A stretch of DNA of 64,000 nt from JALYOC01 sp036675345 (GCA_036675345.1 JAKFFE010000021.1:186001-250000); one strand, 5' to 3'. Numbered from the stretch's first letter, positions 6,328 to 18,700 are shown. Translations and numbers: made by a program. Notes: generated by a model not told the origin, from the sequence alone.

Positions 6328-9128
6328 GGCTGCCTCCCGCCGCTGAGCCCGGGCGGATCGAACCGTCCGTTGGCGGTGCGGTCCAGCAGGAAGGGATTGG
6401 TGAAGGCGTAGGGACCGGCGCCGGGGAAGGCGGTGCGAAAGTGCAGCCCCCCGATCGAGGCGTCGGTGGGGGCCCGCAAGGGCCCGACCGCGCCCGGGCC
6501 CTGGACATCGGCCGCGTCCACCACCCCGTTCCCGTCGTGGTCGCTGGTGTCCGGGATCCCATCCGGGAGGCCTCCGGGGCCTCCGCCCAGATCGGCGGAC
6601 AGTGGCAGCGGGGCGCCGGCCTCGATCACGATCCACACATCCCCGGTCACCCCGGCGACCAGCTCGCCCAGGTTGAGCAGCCCATCGAAGCGGACCGTGT
6701 CCGCGGTGCCCAACGGATCGACCGGCGCCGGCAGCGGGACGGTGCGGGCCACCTGGCCATTGACCACCACCCGCAGCTCCTCCACCGGGATCCAGGGCGC
6801 GGCGCTGACCCTCACCGCCAGGTTGGCCACCCCCGGGCCGGAGTGGACCTGGAACCCGTAGGGACGGCGCACGTCCCCCGGCAGCACCAGCTGGGCCTCG
6901 ATGATCGGCCCGTTGGTGCCCAGCACCTGTCCGCGGCGGATCGACTCGTTGAACCCGTCGGCATCGAAGAGCGGACCGACGCCGGCGCCGCGGGCCACCA
7001 GTGAGCGGGGCACGCCCCGCAGATCATCCGGCCGGTGGGAGAAGCCGCTGGCGGTCCCGGTTCGCAGCACGCCCTGGTTGAGCAGGTAGAACCACAGCGC
7101 GCGCTGGGCCAGCAGCTGCTCGCCGGCGGCGCCGGAGAAGACCTCCTGGGCGTGGTAGCCCTGGTTGCGCACGAAGATCCCGTTGGCCGTGCCATCCGCC
7201 GCCGGGGGCAGCGCCACCCGCGCATCCAGACCCAGGGCCCGTGCGAAGCCCAGCCATTCTCCCGCGTCGCTCTGCCCCAGCCAGGGGTGCTGCAGCTGGA
7301 CCACGTGGACTCCGGCGTAGTGCCCCAAGAGCCGCTGCAAGAACGCCCCCGGCTCGATCCCCTCATCGCGGGGAAGGCCGTTGCGGGCCGCGCCCGGCTC
7401 CAGCCGCAGGGGCCACATCCCCATCCGGCCGGGAGTGACCGGCAGGTCCCGGCCCGGCACCTCCAGGAAGGGCACCGAGGGGGCGAACTCGCCGCCGGGA
7501 AGGGTGACCAGGGCGTCATCCAGCCCTGGATGGGCGGCGAGCCCGGAGTTGGTGGCCACGGTCACCTCCAGCTCGCGGGCCAGCAGCTCGCGCGCGCTGG
7601 TGGCATCGTCGGAGGCCACCGAGGGGCTGGCCGCGGTGTGCAGGTGCAGCTCCGCGCTCACCAGCTCCGGGGGGCGCACCGCCAGCGGCGGGAGCACGAA
7701 GCCCAGGGTGGAGTCGCCCGCCGGGAGGGTCAGGGTGCGGGTGGAGATTCCCCAGAACGGACCGTGGTGGGCCAGCACCCGATACACCCCGGGCAATAGC
7801 TCCAGCCGGGGGGCGCCGGAGATCCTCCCGCAGCCGGCGCTTCCTCCCGGGGCGCCCACCACCGGCGCGCAGGGACGGCCATCGTCCGGGTGCACGCCGG
7901 TCACCGCGGCGATGGTGGCGGCGTCCTCGGGAACGAAGACCAGCTCGGCGGCCAGCGGGGTCCCGCTGCCGTCGGTGACGTCCACGGTCAGGTGCGCCGC
8001 GGAGGGGAGGGTGATCGATCCCAGATCCAGCGGGGCGTCGACCCGCGGAAGCTGCTGGGTGATCGCCGGCACCCCCAGCCGCTCCACCGCCAAGGTGTAG
8101 GCGCTGCCCCCGGGCACCACCAGCTGGAACGCGCCCTGGGCATCGGCGCGGGTCTGCGCCACCCGGACGTTGTCCACCGACAACCGGACCCAGGCGGTGC
8201 CCTCCGCCGGCGCGCGCCCGTCCGCCTCCAGGACCGCTCCCCGCAGCGCGTGCGCCGGCTCGTTGAACAGCTGCGCGCGCGCCTCCCGCGCATGGTCCGC
8301 GGCGGAGAGGCGGGCGTTGCCGGCGGCGAGGAAGCGCTCGAACACCTGGAAGTCCCGGGGACCGACCAGGGTAGGGCGAGCGCCGCTCTGGGCGCTGCGG
8401 GTCTCCTGCGCGCCGTGCAAGGCGGGCTGGTTGCAGGCCACCTGGGCCAGTGAGCTGCGGGGGCCCTGCACCGAGAGCAGCGCCCCGGCGGGAGCCAGCG
8501 CGGAGGCGCCGGCGCTCCAGCCGATCCAATCGGCGGTCGCCAGGGGGAGGGGATCGGGGCCTTCGTTGATCACCTCGGTGCGGATCCGGACGCCCGGGTC
8601 GCAGGCCCGCAGCTCGTAGAGGGTGTGCAGCCGCAGCGTCGGCTGTCCGTCCACCTCGCCGGAGGCGACCACGCCCACCCGGTCCGACTCCTCCAAAAGC
8701 CTCAGCTCCCGATGGCGTGCCAGCTGCGAGGGGCCCACCGCCTGGACCGCCTGCTGCAGCGGGTCGGGCTCCCAGCCTCCGTCCGCCGCGCGGGCGAACA
8801 GATCGATCAGCGCGCCGCCGGCCAGGTCACGATCCTGCGCGTTGCCGGGACCGGAGATCACCGCCGCCACCTGACCGTTGATCAGCAGCAGATCCCCCTG
8901 CGCCGCCCGGCCCAGGCCACCCTGGAAGCCCGCCGCCTCCTGGGCGGTCAGCACCCGGGCCTCCAGCAAGGGGTCGTCGCAGGTGAAGCGCAGGGCCGGG
9001 CAGGGGGCGGCGGGCACGCACCCCTCCGCGCCCGCAAGGCAGCCTCCCGCGTACGACGGGTCCTGGGTGCAGCCACCCAGCGCGGTCAGCAGCAGCGCGC
9101 CCAGCGCCTTTCGCCACAGGTCGGCCAT
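6324..9128 (-). CDS. Large lipoprotein with CehA/McbA-type metallohydrolase-like domain
   Basis: A 934-residue protein with a lipobox (LTALGGC, Cys20), so anchored in a membrane after export. The N-terminal half includes carbohydrate/collagen-binding-like beta domains, with carboxypeptidase-regulatory-type repeats around residues 290-430. A PHP-fold signature, SAELHLHTAASPS, appears near residue 490; the HxH pair is the metal-binding start of CehA/McbA-family phosphoesterase/amidohydrolases. Downstream histidines (HYAGVHVVQLQHPW, GFSHRPDD) could supply further ligands. A C-terminal beta domain carries Asp-rich, EF-like DHDGNGVVDAADV and RFDPPG segments. Substrate is unknown. It is divergent from the acyl-CoA dehydrogenase gene and coupled to the following barrel-like gene. 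Confidence 0.75.
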   Translation of the reverse strand: MADLWRKALGALLLTALGGCTQDPSYAGGCLAGAEGCVPAAPCPALRFTCDDPLLEARVLTAQEAAGFQGGLGRAAQGDLLLINGQVAAVISGPGNAQDRDLAGGALIDLFARAADGGWEPDPLQQAVQAVGPSQLARHRELRLLEESDRVGVVASGEVDGQPTLRLHTLYELRACDPGVRIRTEVINEGPDPLPLATADWIGWSAGASALAPAGALLSVQGPRSSLAQVACNQPALHGAQETRSAQSGARPTLVGPRDFQVFERFLAAGNARLSAADHAREARAQLFNEPAHALRGAVLEADGRAPAEGTAWVRLSVDNVRVAQTRADAQGAFQLVVPGGSAYTLAVERLGVPAITQQLPRVDAPLDLGSITLPSAAHLTVDVTDGSGTPLAAELVFVPEDAATIAAVTGVHPDDGRPCAPVVGAPGGSAGCGRISGAPRLELLPGVYRVLAHHGPFWGISTRTLTLPAGDSTLGFVLPPLAVRPPELVSAELHLHTAASPSVASDDATSARELLARELEVTVATNSGLAAHPGLDDALVTLPGGEFAPSVPFLEVPGRDLPVTPGRMGMWPLRLEPGAARNGLPRDEGIEPGAFLQRLLGHYAGVHVVQLQHPWLGQSDAGEWLGFARALGLDARVALPPAADGTANGIFVRNQGYHAQEVFSGAAGEQLLAQRALWFYLLNQGVLRTGTASGFSHRPDDLRGVPRSLVARGAGVGPLFDADGFNESIRRGQVLGTNGPIIEAQLVLPGDVRRPYGFQVHSGPGVANLAVRVSAAPWIPVEELRVVVNGQVARTVPLPAPVDPLGTADTVRFDGLLNLGELVAGVTGDVWIVIEAGAPLPLSADLGGGPGGLPDGIPDTSDHDGNGVVDAADVQGPGAVGPLRAPTDASIGGLHFRTAFPGAGPYAFTNPFLLDRTANGRFDPPGLSGGRQP

Positions 9129-9201
9129 CTCCCTCGTTCTGAGATGATTCCGGGCCCCAAGGCAAGTTCGCTGGTCCCTTGTTCCCCTCCAGGCCGGCTG
9201 T

Positions 9202-9219
9202 TATTGATTTCGGAATCAA
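9202..9219. promoter_or_regulatory. Perfect inverted repeat TTGATT-TCGG-AATCAA, candidate operator
   Basis: TTGATT (9204-9209) and AATCAA (9214-9219) flank TCGG in the 112-base gap between the divergent lipoprotein and acyl-CoA dehydrogenase genes. It matches the element at 3698-3715 in both half-sites and spacing. It lies 22 bases before the dehydrogenase ATG, overlapping the expected promoter/leader, as a repressor site would. Confidence 0.5.
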
Positions 9220-9240
9220 CCGCAGCCTGGGAGCACGCCG

Positions 9241-10380
<1,140 letters not shown>

Positions 10381-10383
10381 CCG

Positions 10384-11241
10384 TTACTCGAAGACCACGG
10401 TCTTGTTTCCGGCGGTGATGATCCGGTCCTGGAGGTGGGCGCGGACGCCCTCCGCCAGCACCTGGCGTTCGGCGTCCCGGCCCTTGCGCTCCATCTCCTG
10501 GACGGTGTCCCGGTGGGAGACCCGGATCACGTCCTGGGCGATGATCGGCCCCTGATCCAGCTCGGAGGTCACGTAGTGGGAGGTGGCCCCGATCAGCTTC
10601 ACCCCGCGGCGGTGGGCCTGGCGGTAGGGCTCGGCGCCGATGAAGGCGGGCAGGAAGCTGTGGTGGATGTTGATCAGCCGCTCGTGCCAGGGGGCGACGA
10701 ATTCCGCGGAGAGGATCTGCATGTACCGGGCAAGCACGATCAGGTCGATCCGCTCTGCTTCCAGATGCCGCCGGACCCGCTGCTCCTGGTCCGCCTTGTC
10801 CTTGTTCACGATCGGCTCGTGGATGAAGCGGTAGCCACGGCGGGTCACCTCCTCCTCCAGGTCCAGGTGGTTGGAGAGGACGAACGCGATCTCACACGGC
10901 AGCTCCCCCTCCCGGTGCCGGGCCAGCAGATCCAGCGGGGCGTGGGGCCGCTTGCTGGCCAGGATCGCCACCCGGCGCAGCTGCAGATCCGGGAACCGCA
11001 ACGACCAGCGCATCCCCCACTGCTCGCAGGCGGCGCCAATCTCCTTCGCCACCCCCTCCCGGGCCCCGGCGGGGATCACGAACTCGATCCGCTGGAAGAA
11101 GGAGTTCAGCTCGCTGTCTACGTGCTGGTTGGCGTCCAGGATGTTCGCCTCCAGGCGCAGCAAGAGGGCGGAGACGTCGGCGACGAGGCCGGGGCGATCC
11201 TGGGTGGCCAGACGGAGAACGGCGCGCGTGGTGTTCGACAT
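10384..11241 (-). CDS. purU: Formyltetrahydrofolate deformylase
   Basis: A 285-residue enzyme hydrolysing 10-formyl-THF to formate and THF, supplying formate for PurT and balancing one-carbon pools. An N-terminal ACT domain (about residues 5-80, starting LRLATQDRPGLVADVSALL) precedes the formyltransferase domain. The active-site run INIHHSFLPAF and the Asp of SELDQGP are present. A start at 11253 (MKPPMSN) is equally possible because neither ATG has a clear Shine-Dalgarno sequence. It converges on the acyl-CoA dehydrogenase with a 3-base gap. The zinc-ribbon gene lies upstream on the same strand. Confidence 0.93.
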   Translation of the reverse strand: MSNTTRAVLRLATQDRPGLVADVSALLLRLEANILDANQHVDSELNSFFQRIEFVIPAGAREGVAKEIGAACEQWGMRWSLRFPDLQLRRVAILASKRPHAPLDLLARHREGELPCEIAFVLSNHLDLEEEVTRRGYRFIHEPIVNKDKADQEQRVRRHLEAERIDLIVLARYMQILSAEFVAPWHERLINIHHSFLPAFIGAEPYRQAHRRGVKLIGATSHYVTSELDQGPIIAQDVIRVSHRDTVQEMERKGRDAERQVLAEGVRAHLQDRIITAGNKTVVFE

Positions 11242-11302
11242 GGGGGGCTTCATACGACGGGAGGCGGGGAGCGCGCAGCGGACATCCACCCGCGACCGGC
11301 GA

Positions 11303-11590
11303 CTACCGTTTCTTGAACAGGGCCTCGGCGGCGGAGAGCTGCGCGTCCCGGGAGGCCTTGGCCAGCTGACCGCCTTCCCCGATCTGGAAGAACTCGCAGA
11401 AGTTCGCGTCCTCCCGGTCGGTGGGGACCTCGGCGAAGGGTTCCTTGCAGCCCTTGGCCACCGAGGGATCGTAGTGGCGACAGTTGACGCAGGAGCGCAG
11501 CTCGGCGCCGCACCCGGGACAGAGATCCCGGCGGCTGACCTGGTTTCCGACGATGGGCAGCGAGGCCCCGCAATGTCCGCACCCGGGCAT
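11303..11590 (-). CDS. Small zinc-ribbon protein
   Basis: This 95-residue protein has two CxxC-type zinc knuckles at its N-terminus (CGHCG and CPGCG), followed by CVNCRHYDP, a GCKEPF cysteine and an NFCEFF cysteine near residue 65. This layout is typical of small cytoplasmic structural zinc-binding proteins found across myxobacteria and other Deltaproteobacteria. No enzymatic motif is seen. It is 61 bases upstream of purU on the same strand and could be cotranscribed. The C-terminal 25 residues are helical and end KKR. Nucleic-acid or protein binding is possible but unproven. Confidence 0.72.
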   Translation of the reverse strand: MPGCGHCGASLPIVGNQVSRRDLCPGCGAELRSCVNCRHYDPSVAKGCKEPFAEVPTDREDANFCEFFQIGEGGQLAKASRDAQLSAAEALFKKR

Positions 11591-11623
11591 GGTGGGGACA
11601 AGATACCCCGGAGGGGGGAAAGG

Positions 11624-12031
11624 CTAGAGGGCGGCCATCGCCTTGTGCTCGCCCGGAGGGCTGCGGTGGTGGTCGTCCAGCCCGGCCAGGGGGTCGGCGA
11701 CGTCCAGCAGCTGGTCGCGCAGCCGGCGGAACAGGTACAGCACGTAGCTGGAGAAGGCGGCGATCACCGCGGCCAGCACCAGCAGCATTTGCGCCCGCTG
11801 CCAGAGGGCGGCGCGATCCAGCACCGCCCGGCGCTGTTCAAAAGTGCCCAGCTGCTCGTCGGCGGCGCTGCCGTCGAAGGTCTCCGCGTAGGTCTGGGCC
11901 TGGGCGGCGCCCCGGGCAAGCAGCCAGTTGGCCTCGGTGCGCAGCTTCTGGGCCTGGACAAAGCTGGCCACCGCCCCGCCGGCGCAGAGCATCGAGACGA
12001 GGATGGCGACGGCGACGCTGCGGGAGCGCAT
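11624..12031 (-). CDS. Small membrane protein with two transmembrane helices
   Basis: A 135-residue protein with an N-terminal transmembrane segment (VAVAILVSMLCAGGAVASFV) and a second one at about residues 80-100 (MLLVLAAVIAAFSSYVLYLF). The roughly 60 residues between them are helical and probably periplasmic, and the tail after the second helix is basic then acidic. This resembles a minimal 4-helix-type sensor module without an output domain. GGAGGA seven bases before the ATG fixes the start. It is divergent from rlmE across only 52 bases and upstream of the zinc-ribbon gene. No specific function is recognised. Confidence 0.65.
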   Translation of the reverse strand: MRSRSVAVAILVSMLCAGGAVASFVQAQKLRTEANWLLARGAAQAQTYAETFDGSAADEQLGTFEQRRAVLDRAALWQRAQMLLVLAAVIAAFSSYVLYLFRRLRDQLLDVADPLAGLDDHHRSPPGEHKAMAAL

Positions 12032-12083
12032 GGCAGATTCCTCCGGGGCGGGCCCTGCCAATACTTTCGGGGGAGGGCTGGGA

Positions 12084-12704
12084 ATGGTAGTGACGGCCCC
12101 CACCATGGGCAAGCCCTACAAGCCCAAAGACCACTTCTTCAAGAAGGCCAAAGCAGAAGGATTCCGCGCGCGTTCAGCGTTCAAGATCGAAGAGATCTCG
12201 CAGCGGTTTTCCATCTTCCGGAAGAACGACAAGGTCCTCGACTTGGGCGCCGCCCCTGGCGGCTTTCTACAGGTGATCGCCAAGACCGTCGGGGCCGGTG
12301 GCCTGGTGGTGGGCGTCGATCTGGCCGCGATCCGTCCCTTCCCGGTCCCCTACGTGAAGACCGCGCAGCTGGACGTGCTCTCAGACGACTTCGACGCCCA
12401 GCTGGCGGCGATCTACGACGGGCCGTTCAACGCGGTGGTCTCCGACCTGGCGCCCAAGACCTCCGGGATCCGCTCCACCGACGAGGCGCGGTCGCTGCGG
12501 TTGGCGAACAAGGCCCTGGAGGTGGCGACCACCCGGGGGCTGCCCGGCTCGCACTTCATCGCCAAGCTGTTCATGGGCGGGGACTTCGAGGAGTTCCGCA
12601 ACCAGCTGCGGGCCGCCTATTCGGACGTGAAGGTCGTCCGTCCGGAGGCCACCCGCGGCGCCAGCATGGAGGTCTATCTGGTGGGGCTGCGCAAGAAGGC
12701 CTGA
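12084..12704 (+). CDS. rlmE: 23S rRNA (uridine-2'-O-)-methyltransferase RlmE/FtsJ family
   Basis: A 206-residue SAM-dependent RNA 2'-O-methyltransferase. The SAM-binding loop is VLDLGAAPGGF (residues 51-61). The catalytic K-D-K-E tetrad is complete: K34 (ARSAFK), D121 (SDLAPKTSG), K161 (IAKLFMG) and E196 (SMEVYLVG), nearly matching the E. coli numbering of 38/124/164/199. E. coli RlmE methylates U2552 of the ribosomal A-loop late in 50S assembly and belongs to the heat-shock response. The ATG at 12084 has a GGGGAGGG Shine-Dalgarno element; the internal ATG at 12105 lacks one. Confidence 0.93.
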   Translation: MVVTAPTMGKPYKPKDHFFKKAKAEGFRARSAFKIEEISQRFSIFRKNDKVLDLGAAPGGFLQVIAKTVGAGGLVVGVDLAAIRPFPVPYVKTAQLDVLSDDFDAQLAAIYDGPFNAVVSDLAPKTSGIRSTDEARSLRLANKALEVATTRGLPGSHFIAKLFMGGDFEEFRNQLRAAYSDVKVVRPEATRGASMEVYLVGLRKKA

Positions 12705-12749
12705 GCAGTTTGGAACCGGCCGGACCAGGGGCGTGTCTAGAGTGCGCCC

Positions 12750-15700
12750 ATGTCCCCATTGCCGTGGAAGCTGCTGGCGCTCTGCGCCTCGTTGACCGCC
12801 TCCCTCTCCCTGGCGAAGGCGCCCAGCTGGAAGCAGATCGATCAGCTGGTCGAAGACCAGAAGCTGCAGGCCGCCTCGGAGGGCATTGAGGCCCGGCTCA
12901 AGGAGGCCCGGGCCAGCGGCAACGAAGAGGAGTGGGCCAAGGCGCTGGTGCGCGGGACCCGGGTCCGGCTGGGGCTGCACGGCTACGAGACCGCGGTGAA
13001 GTCGCTGCGCGAGTCGCCCTGGCCCGCCTCGCCGCTGGCGCGCAACGCGGTCAACCTGGCCTACGCCAGCGCGCTGGTCACCTACGCCCAGGCCTACGGG
13101 TGGGAGATCCGCGGGCGGGAGAAGGTGGAGTCCAAAGGCACGGTGGACCTCAAGGCCTGGACCCACGAGCAGATCATCGCCGAGGCCCACCGGGCGTTCA
13201 CCGAGGTCTGGGCCACCCGGGCCCAGCTGGGGACCACCCCGGCCCGGCGCTACGGGGAGTACCTGGAGCTGGGCACCTATCCGGAGTCGGTGCGGGGCAC
13301 GCTGCGGGACGCGCTGGGCTACCTGTTCGTGGCCACCCTGGCCGACTCGGGCACCTGGAGCCCGGAGCACTCCAATGACCTGTTCCGCCTGGACGCGACG
13401 GCGCTGATCCAGGGCGGAGTCCCGGGGGTGAAGCTGGACGATCCCGAGGTCCACCCGCTGCTCAAGCTGGGCGCGGTGCTGGACGATCTGGAGTCCTGGC
13501 ACCGCGGGGCGGGGCGCAAGGAGGCGGAGCTGGAGGCCCGGCTGGAGCGGATCCGCCGGCTCTCCGAGCACTTCACCGGCAAGCAGAAGCGGGCGTTGCT
13601 CCAGGCGGACCTGACCGCCCGGCTGCCCGCGTTCCGCTCCGTCCCCTGGTTCACGATGGGGAAGGCCACCTTGGCGGAGCTCTACCGGGGGGATCAGGAC
13701 CTGGTGGCCGCCCACCGGATCGCCACCGAGGGCAGCGCGGTGTACCCGGGATCGCTCGGCCACCGGCGGTGTGTGGCGATGGTGAAGGAGATCGAGGCCG
13801 CCGACTACCAGCTGGCGACGATGGCCACCGACGGGGTGGGGAAGCGGTCCCTGCTGCTGAGCCACAAGAACCTCTCCCGGGTGTTCTTCCGCGCCTACCG
13901 CCTGGATCTGGATCAGCTGGTGGCGCAGTGGAAGGACTACTCGCTGCTGCCGCAGGGCAGGGCGCTGGAGAAGCTGGTCGCCTCCCAGACCCCGGTGGCC
14001 CGCTGGACCGCCCAGCTGCCGCCCACCCCCGACTTCCAGCAGCACCAGACCTATCTGACCCCTCCGCTGGAGCAGCACGGGCTGTACCTGGTGGTGGCCT
14101 CGGCCCGGGAGGACTTCTCTGCCCAGCGCAACCGGGTGGTGGCCTCCGCGCTGCATCTCTCCCCGCTGGTGCTGGTCTCCCGACAGCTCTCCCCTTCCGA
14201 ACATCAGGTCCGGGTGGTGAACGGCGAGTCCGGGGCGGGGGTGGCCGGCGCGGTGGTGGAGCTGTACCGGTACGACTGGAACCGCGCCCACCAGAAGGTG
14301 GCGTCGAAGACTACCGATGCGCAGGGGATGGCGATCTGGAACGAGGCCCCGGGTGGGAAGCACGAGGGCTTCTTCCTGATCGCCCGCCACGGGGAGCAGC
14401 GGGCCTTCGATCCCCAGCAGCTGGGGTTCTCTCCGGAGCCCGGCCCGAGCGAGCGCAGCGGCGCCTTCGTCTACACCGATCGCAGCATCTACCGGCCACT
14501 GCAGAAGATCCGCTGGAAGGTGGTCGCCTATCAGGGCCGCGGGGAGCAAGCCGACTTCCGCACCCTGGCCTCCAGCCCGGTGACCGTGACCCTGCGGGAC
14601 GCCAACGGGCAGAAGCTGGACTCGGTGCAGGTGCGCACCAACAGCTTCGGCTCGGTGGCCGGCGAGTTCCTGATCCCCAAGGGGCGGGCCCTGGGCGCCT
14701 GGTCCCTCCAGACCAGCCCCTACGGCGCGGCCCAGGTCCGGGTGGAGGAGTACAAGCGGCCCACCTTCGAGGCGGAGTTCCCCCCGCCCCAGGGCCCGCT
14801 GCGGCTGAACAAGCCGGTCACCGTCACCGGCACCGCCCGCTACTACTTCGGGCAACCGGTGGCCGCGGGGAAGGTCCGCTGGCAGGTGGTGCGTCAGCCC
14901 CGCTACCCGGGGTGGTGGAGCTGGTACCGGCTGCCGGCGGGACGGCCGCAGACCATCGCCACCGGGGCCACCGCGCTGAAGGAGGACGGGACCTTCGCGG
15001 TGACCTTCACCCCGGAGGCGGAGGAGGGGGTGGAGAGCCGCGAGGTCAGCTACGCCTACGCGGTCACCGCGGAGATCACCGACGAGGGAGGGGAGACCCG
15101 CACCGCCCAGCGCAGCTACGCGATCGGCTTTTCCGCGGTCACCGCCACGGTGGAGGCGGGAGGCGGCTTCTTCCGCGCCGGGCAGCCGGTGTCCTTCACC
15201 GTCCGCCGCACCGACCTGGACGGCAACCCCCGGGCGGGGACCGGCCAGTGGCGGATCCTCGCGCTCCAGCAGCCGGGCCAGACCCTGCTCCCGGCCGAGG
15301 AGCCGATCCCCCAGCCGCCGATCCAGACCGGGCCGCCCGGGTATCAGACCCCGGGGGACAAGCTGCGGCCGCGCTGGGAGACGGACTACCAGCCGGAGAA
15401 GACGCTGCGCGGCTGGGCGGACGGCGCCCAGGTGGCGCAGGGGACGATCTCCACCGCCGAGGCCAAGGTGGAGACCCGGCTGCGGGAGGGAGGCGCGTAT
15501 CGGCTCCGCTACGAGACGGTGGATGAGTTCGGCGCCCGCTTTGAGACCCAGCAGGAGTTCGTGGTGGCCGGCGCCCGGCTCTCCGTCCCGCTGGGGTTGT
15601 GGGTGGAGTCCCCGTCGGTCACCGCCGGGGGGACGGCCCGGTTGCTGGTGGCTTCGGGCCTGCCGGAGCAGCCGGTGGTGCTGGAACTGCAACGGCCCCA

Positions 15701-18700
15701 TCGTCCGTTGGAGCGGCGCTTCCTGACCCTCTCCGGCCCCTCGATGCTGATCGAGCTGCCGATCACCCCCCAGGATCGCGGCGGACTGCTGGTGTCCCTG
15801 GTGGGGGTGCGCGACTACCAGCTGCTGCGCTTCACCCAGACCCTGGCGGTTCCCTACGACCACAAGGAGCTGAAGGTGGAGTTCTCCACCTTCCGGGATC
15901 GGCTGCGGCCGGGCGCCAAGGAGACCTTCCGGGTGACCGTGAAGGGCAGCCGCGGAGAGAGCGTGGAGCGGGGGGCGGCCGAGGTGCTGGCGTACATGTA
16001 CGATCGCTCGCTGGACGCGTTTGCGCCCCACACCCCGCCGACGCCAATGTCGCTGTTCACCCAGCGCACCGCGTTTGGCTGGACCCGCTCCACCCTGGGG
16101 CCAGGGCAGGTGATGTGGGTCTGGAACGACCGCTATCCGGAGCTGCCGGAGGCCCCGGAGCTGATCCCCGCCCAGCTCAAGATCCTGGACGGCTATGGGA
16201 TCGGCGGCCCGGGCACCAAGGGCCGGGGCGGGGGAAGCCCGAGGCCGATGGCGGTGGCCCGGGAATCCAAGGTCTCCTTGTCCAAGGAGGAGTCCCGCTC
16301 CGAGGGCGCCCCGCCGCCGCCCCCCCCGCCGCCCGGTGAGGCGGATGCGTCGGTGGCCAATCAGGCGGCTGCTGCTCCCGCTCCAGAGGGACCGCAGCTG
16401 CGCACCAACTTCTCCGAGACCGCCTTCTTCCTGCCCCAGCTGCTGACCGATGCCGCGGGAAATTCGGTGTTCGAGTTCCAGGTCCCGGACTCGGTGACCT
16501 CCTGGAACGTGTGGGCGCACGCGGTGACCCGCGATCTGCGCTCCGGCTCCACCCGGAAGGAGACCCGCAGCCTCAAGGAGCTGATGGTGCGCCCCTACCT
16601 CCCGCGCTTCTTCCGCGAAGGAGACGAGGCCCAGTTGCAGGTGGCGATCAACAGCGCGGCGGAGAAGGACGCCGCCGGTGCGCTGCAGCTGGTGATCACC
16701 GACCTGGAGAGCGGCAAGGCGGTGACCCAGAAGTTCCTGGCGGGCGGAGAGCAGACCGCCAAGAAGTTCACCGTGGCCGCGGGGAAGGGGACCACGGTGG
16801 CCTTCCGGCTCAAGGCGCCGCGAGGGGTGGGCACCTACTCCTTCCAGGTCACCGCCCAGGCGGGAGCGTTCAGTGACGGCGAGCTGCGTCCGGTGCCGGT
16901 GCTGCCCAGCCGGCTGCATCTGGCCCAGTCCCGCTTCGCCACCCTCCACGATGCTTCGCGCAAGGTCCTGCGCTTCGAGGACCTGGCCCGCAACGACGAC
17001 CCCTCCCGGCAGACCGAGCAGCTGGTGGTCACCATCGACGGCCAGCTGTTCTACACCGCGCTGCAGGCGCTGCCGTACCTGAGCAGCTACCCCTACGAGT
17101 GCACCGAGCAGACGCTGAACCGCTTCGTCTCCACCGGGATCGTCTCCAGCCTCTACGCGCAGTACCCGGCGGTGGGGCAGATGGCCAAGACCCTCTCCAC
17201 CCGCCAGACCCGGCTGGAGCAGTGGGACGCACCGGATCCGAACCGGAAGATGTTGCTGGAGGAGACTCCCTGGCTGGAGGAGGCCAAGGGCGGCTCCGCC
17301 CCCGAGGAGGCGCTGCTCAACGTGCTTGATCCGAAGATCGCGGCCGAGCAGCAGCGGGTGGCGCTGGGGCAGCTGCAGAAGATGCAGACCTCGGTGGGCG
17401 CCTTCCCCTGGTTCCCGGGCGGGCCGCCCTCGCCGTACATGACCCTGTACATCCTCCACGGGCTGGCCCGCGCCGCCGAGTACCAGGTGCCGGTCCCCAA
17501 GGAGATGACCGTGCGCGCCTGGCAGTACGTGGCCCAGCACTACCGCACCGAGTACGCGCCGCAGCTAAAGAAGAAGGAGGGCTGCTGCACCGAGTTCACC
17601 ACCTTCCTCAACTACGTGGCCTCGGCCTTCCCGGATGCCAGCTACACCGGCCAGGCGCTGACGCCCGACGAGCGGCGCACGATGCTGGACCACAGCTTCC
17701 GGCACTGGAAGGCGCACTCCCCGTACCTCAAGGGCTACCTGGCGCTGACCCTCCAGCGGATGGGCCGGCCGGCGGACGCCAAGAAGGTCTTCGCCAGCGT
17801 GATGGATTCGGCGAAGACCTCCGAGGAGCAGGGGACCTTCTGGGCCCCGGAGGACCGCGGGTGGCTCTGGTACAACGACACCATCGAGACCCACGCCTTC
17901 GCGCTGCGGGTGCTGATGGAGCTGGAGCCCAAGGACGCCCGCCGCCATGGGCTGGTGCAGTGGCTGCTGATCAACAAGAAGCTGAGCCACTGGAAGTCCA
18001 CCCGCGCCACCGCGGAGGCGATCTACGCGCTGGTGAAGTACCTGGAGCAGGAGGGCGCGCTGGGGATCCGCGAGGAGCTGGTGGTCACCGCCGGCCCGCG
18101 CACCGTGAAGCTGGCGTTCGCTCCCGATCAGTTCACCGGGAAGAAGAACCAGATCGTGATCGACGGGGATCAGATCGATCCGGCGCGTCACGCGGAGGTG
18201 GTGGTGGAGAAGAAGACCCAGGGCTTCGCGTTCGCCTCCGCCACCTGGCACTTCGCCACCGACCAGCTGCCGGCGGAGGAGCGGGGGGACTTCTTCTCCG
18301 TCTCCCGCAAGTACTTCCGCCGCGACAAGCAGGGGAAGCAGACGGTGCTGCAGCCGCTGGCGGAGGGGACGGCGATCGCGGTGGGAGACGAGATCGAGGT
18401 CCAGCTGTCGATCCGCGCCAAGCACGCCGCGGAGTTCGTCCACCTCCACGATCCGCGCGCCGCCGGGCTGGAGCCGGACCGCGCCGTCTCCGGCTACAAG
18501 TGGGAGACCGGCGTGGCCTTCTACGAGGAGACCCGCGACTCGGCGACGAACTTCTTCTTCGACTGGCTGCCGGTGGGTGAGTACACGCTTCGTTACCGGC
18601 TGCGGGCGAACCTGGCCGGCACCTTCCGGATCGGCCCCGCCACCCTGCAGTCGATGTACGCCCCGGAGTTCAACGCCTACTCCGCGGGATATTCGATGAG

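Noticed and set aside
12381..17540. Open frame of about 1719 codons antisense to the macroglobulin gene
   Set aside because: It mirrors the G/C-rich third positions of the A2M gene. Its translation is low-complexity (Gly/Arg/Leu/His) with no domain, while the sense strand encodes a complete known protein.
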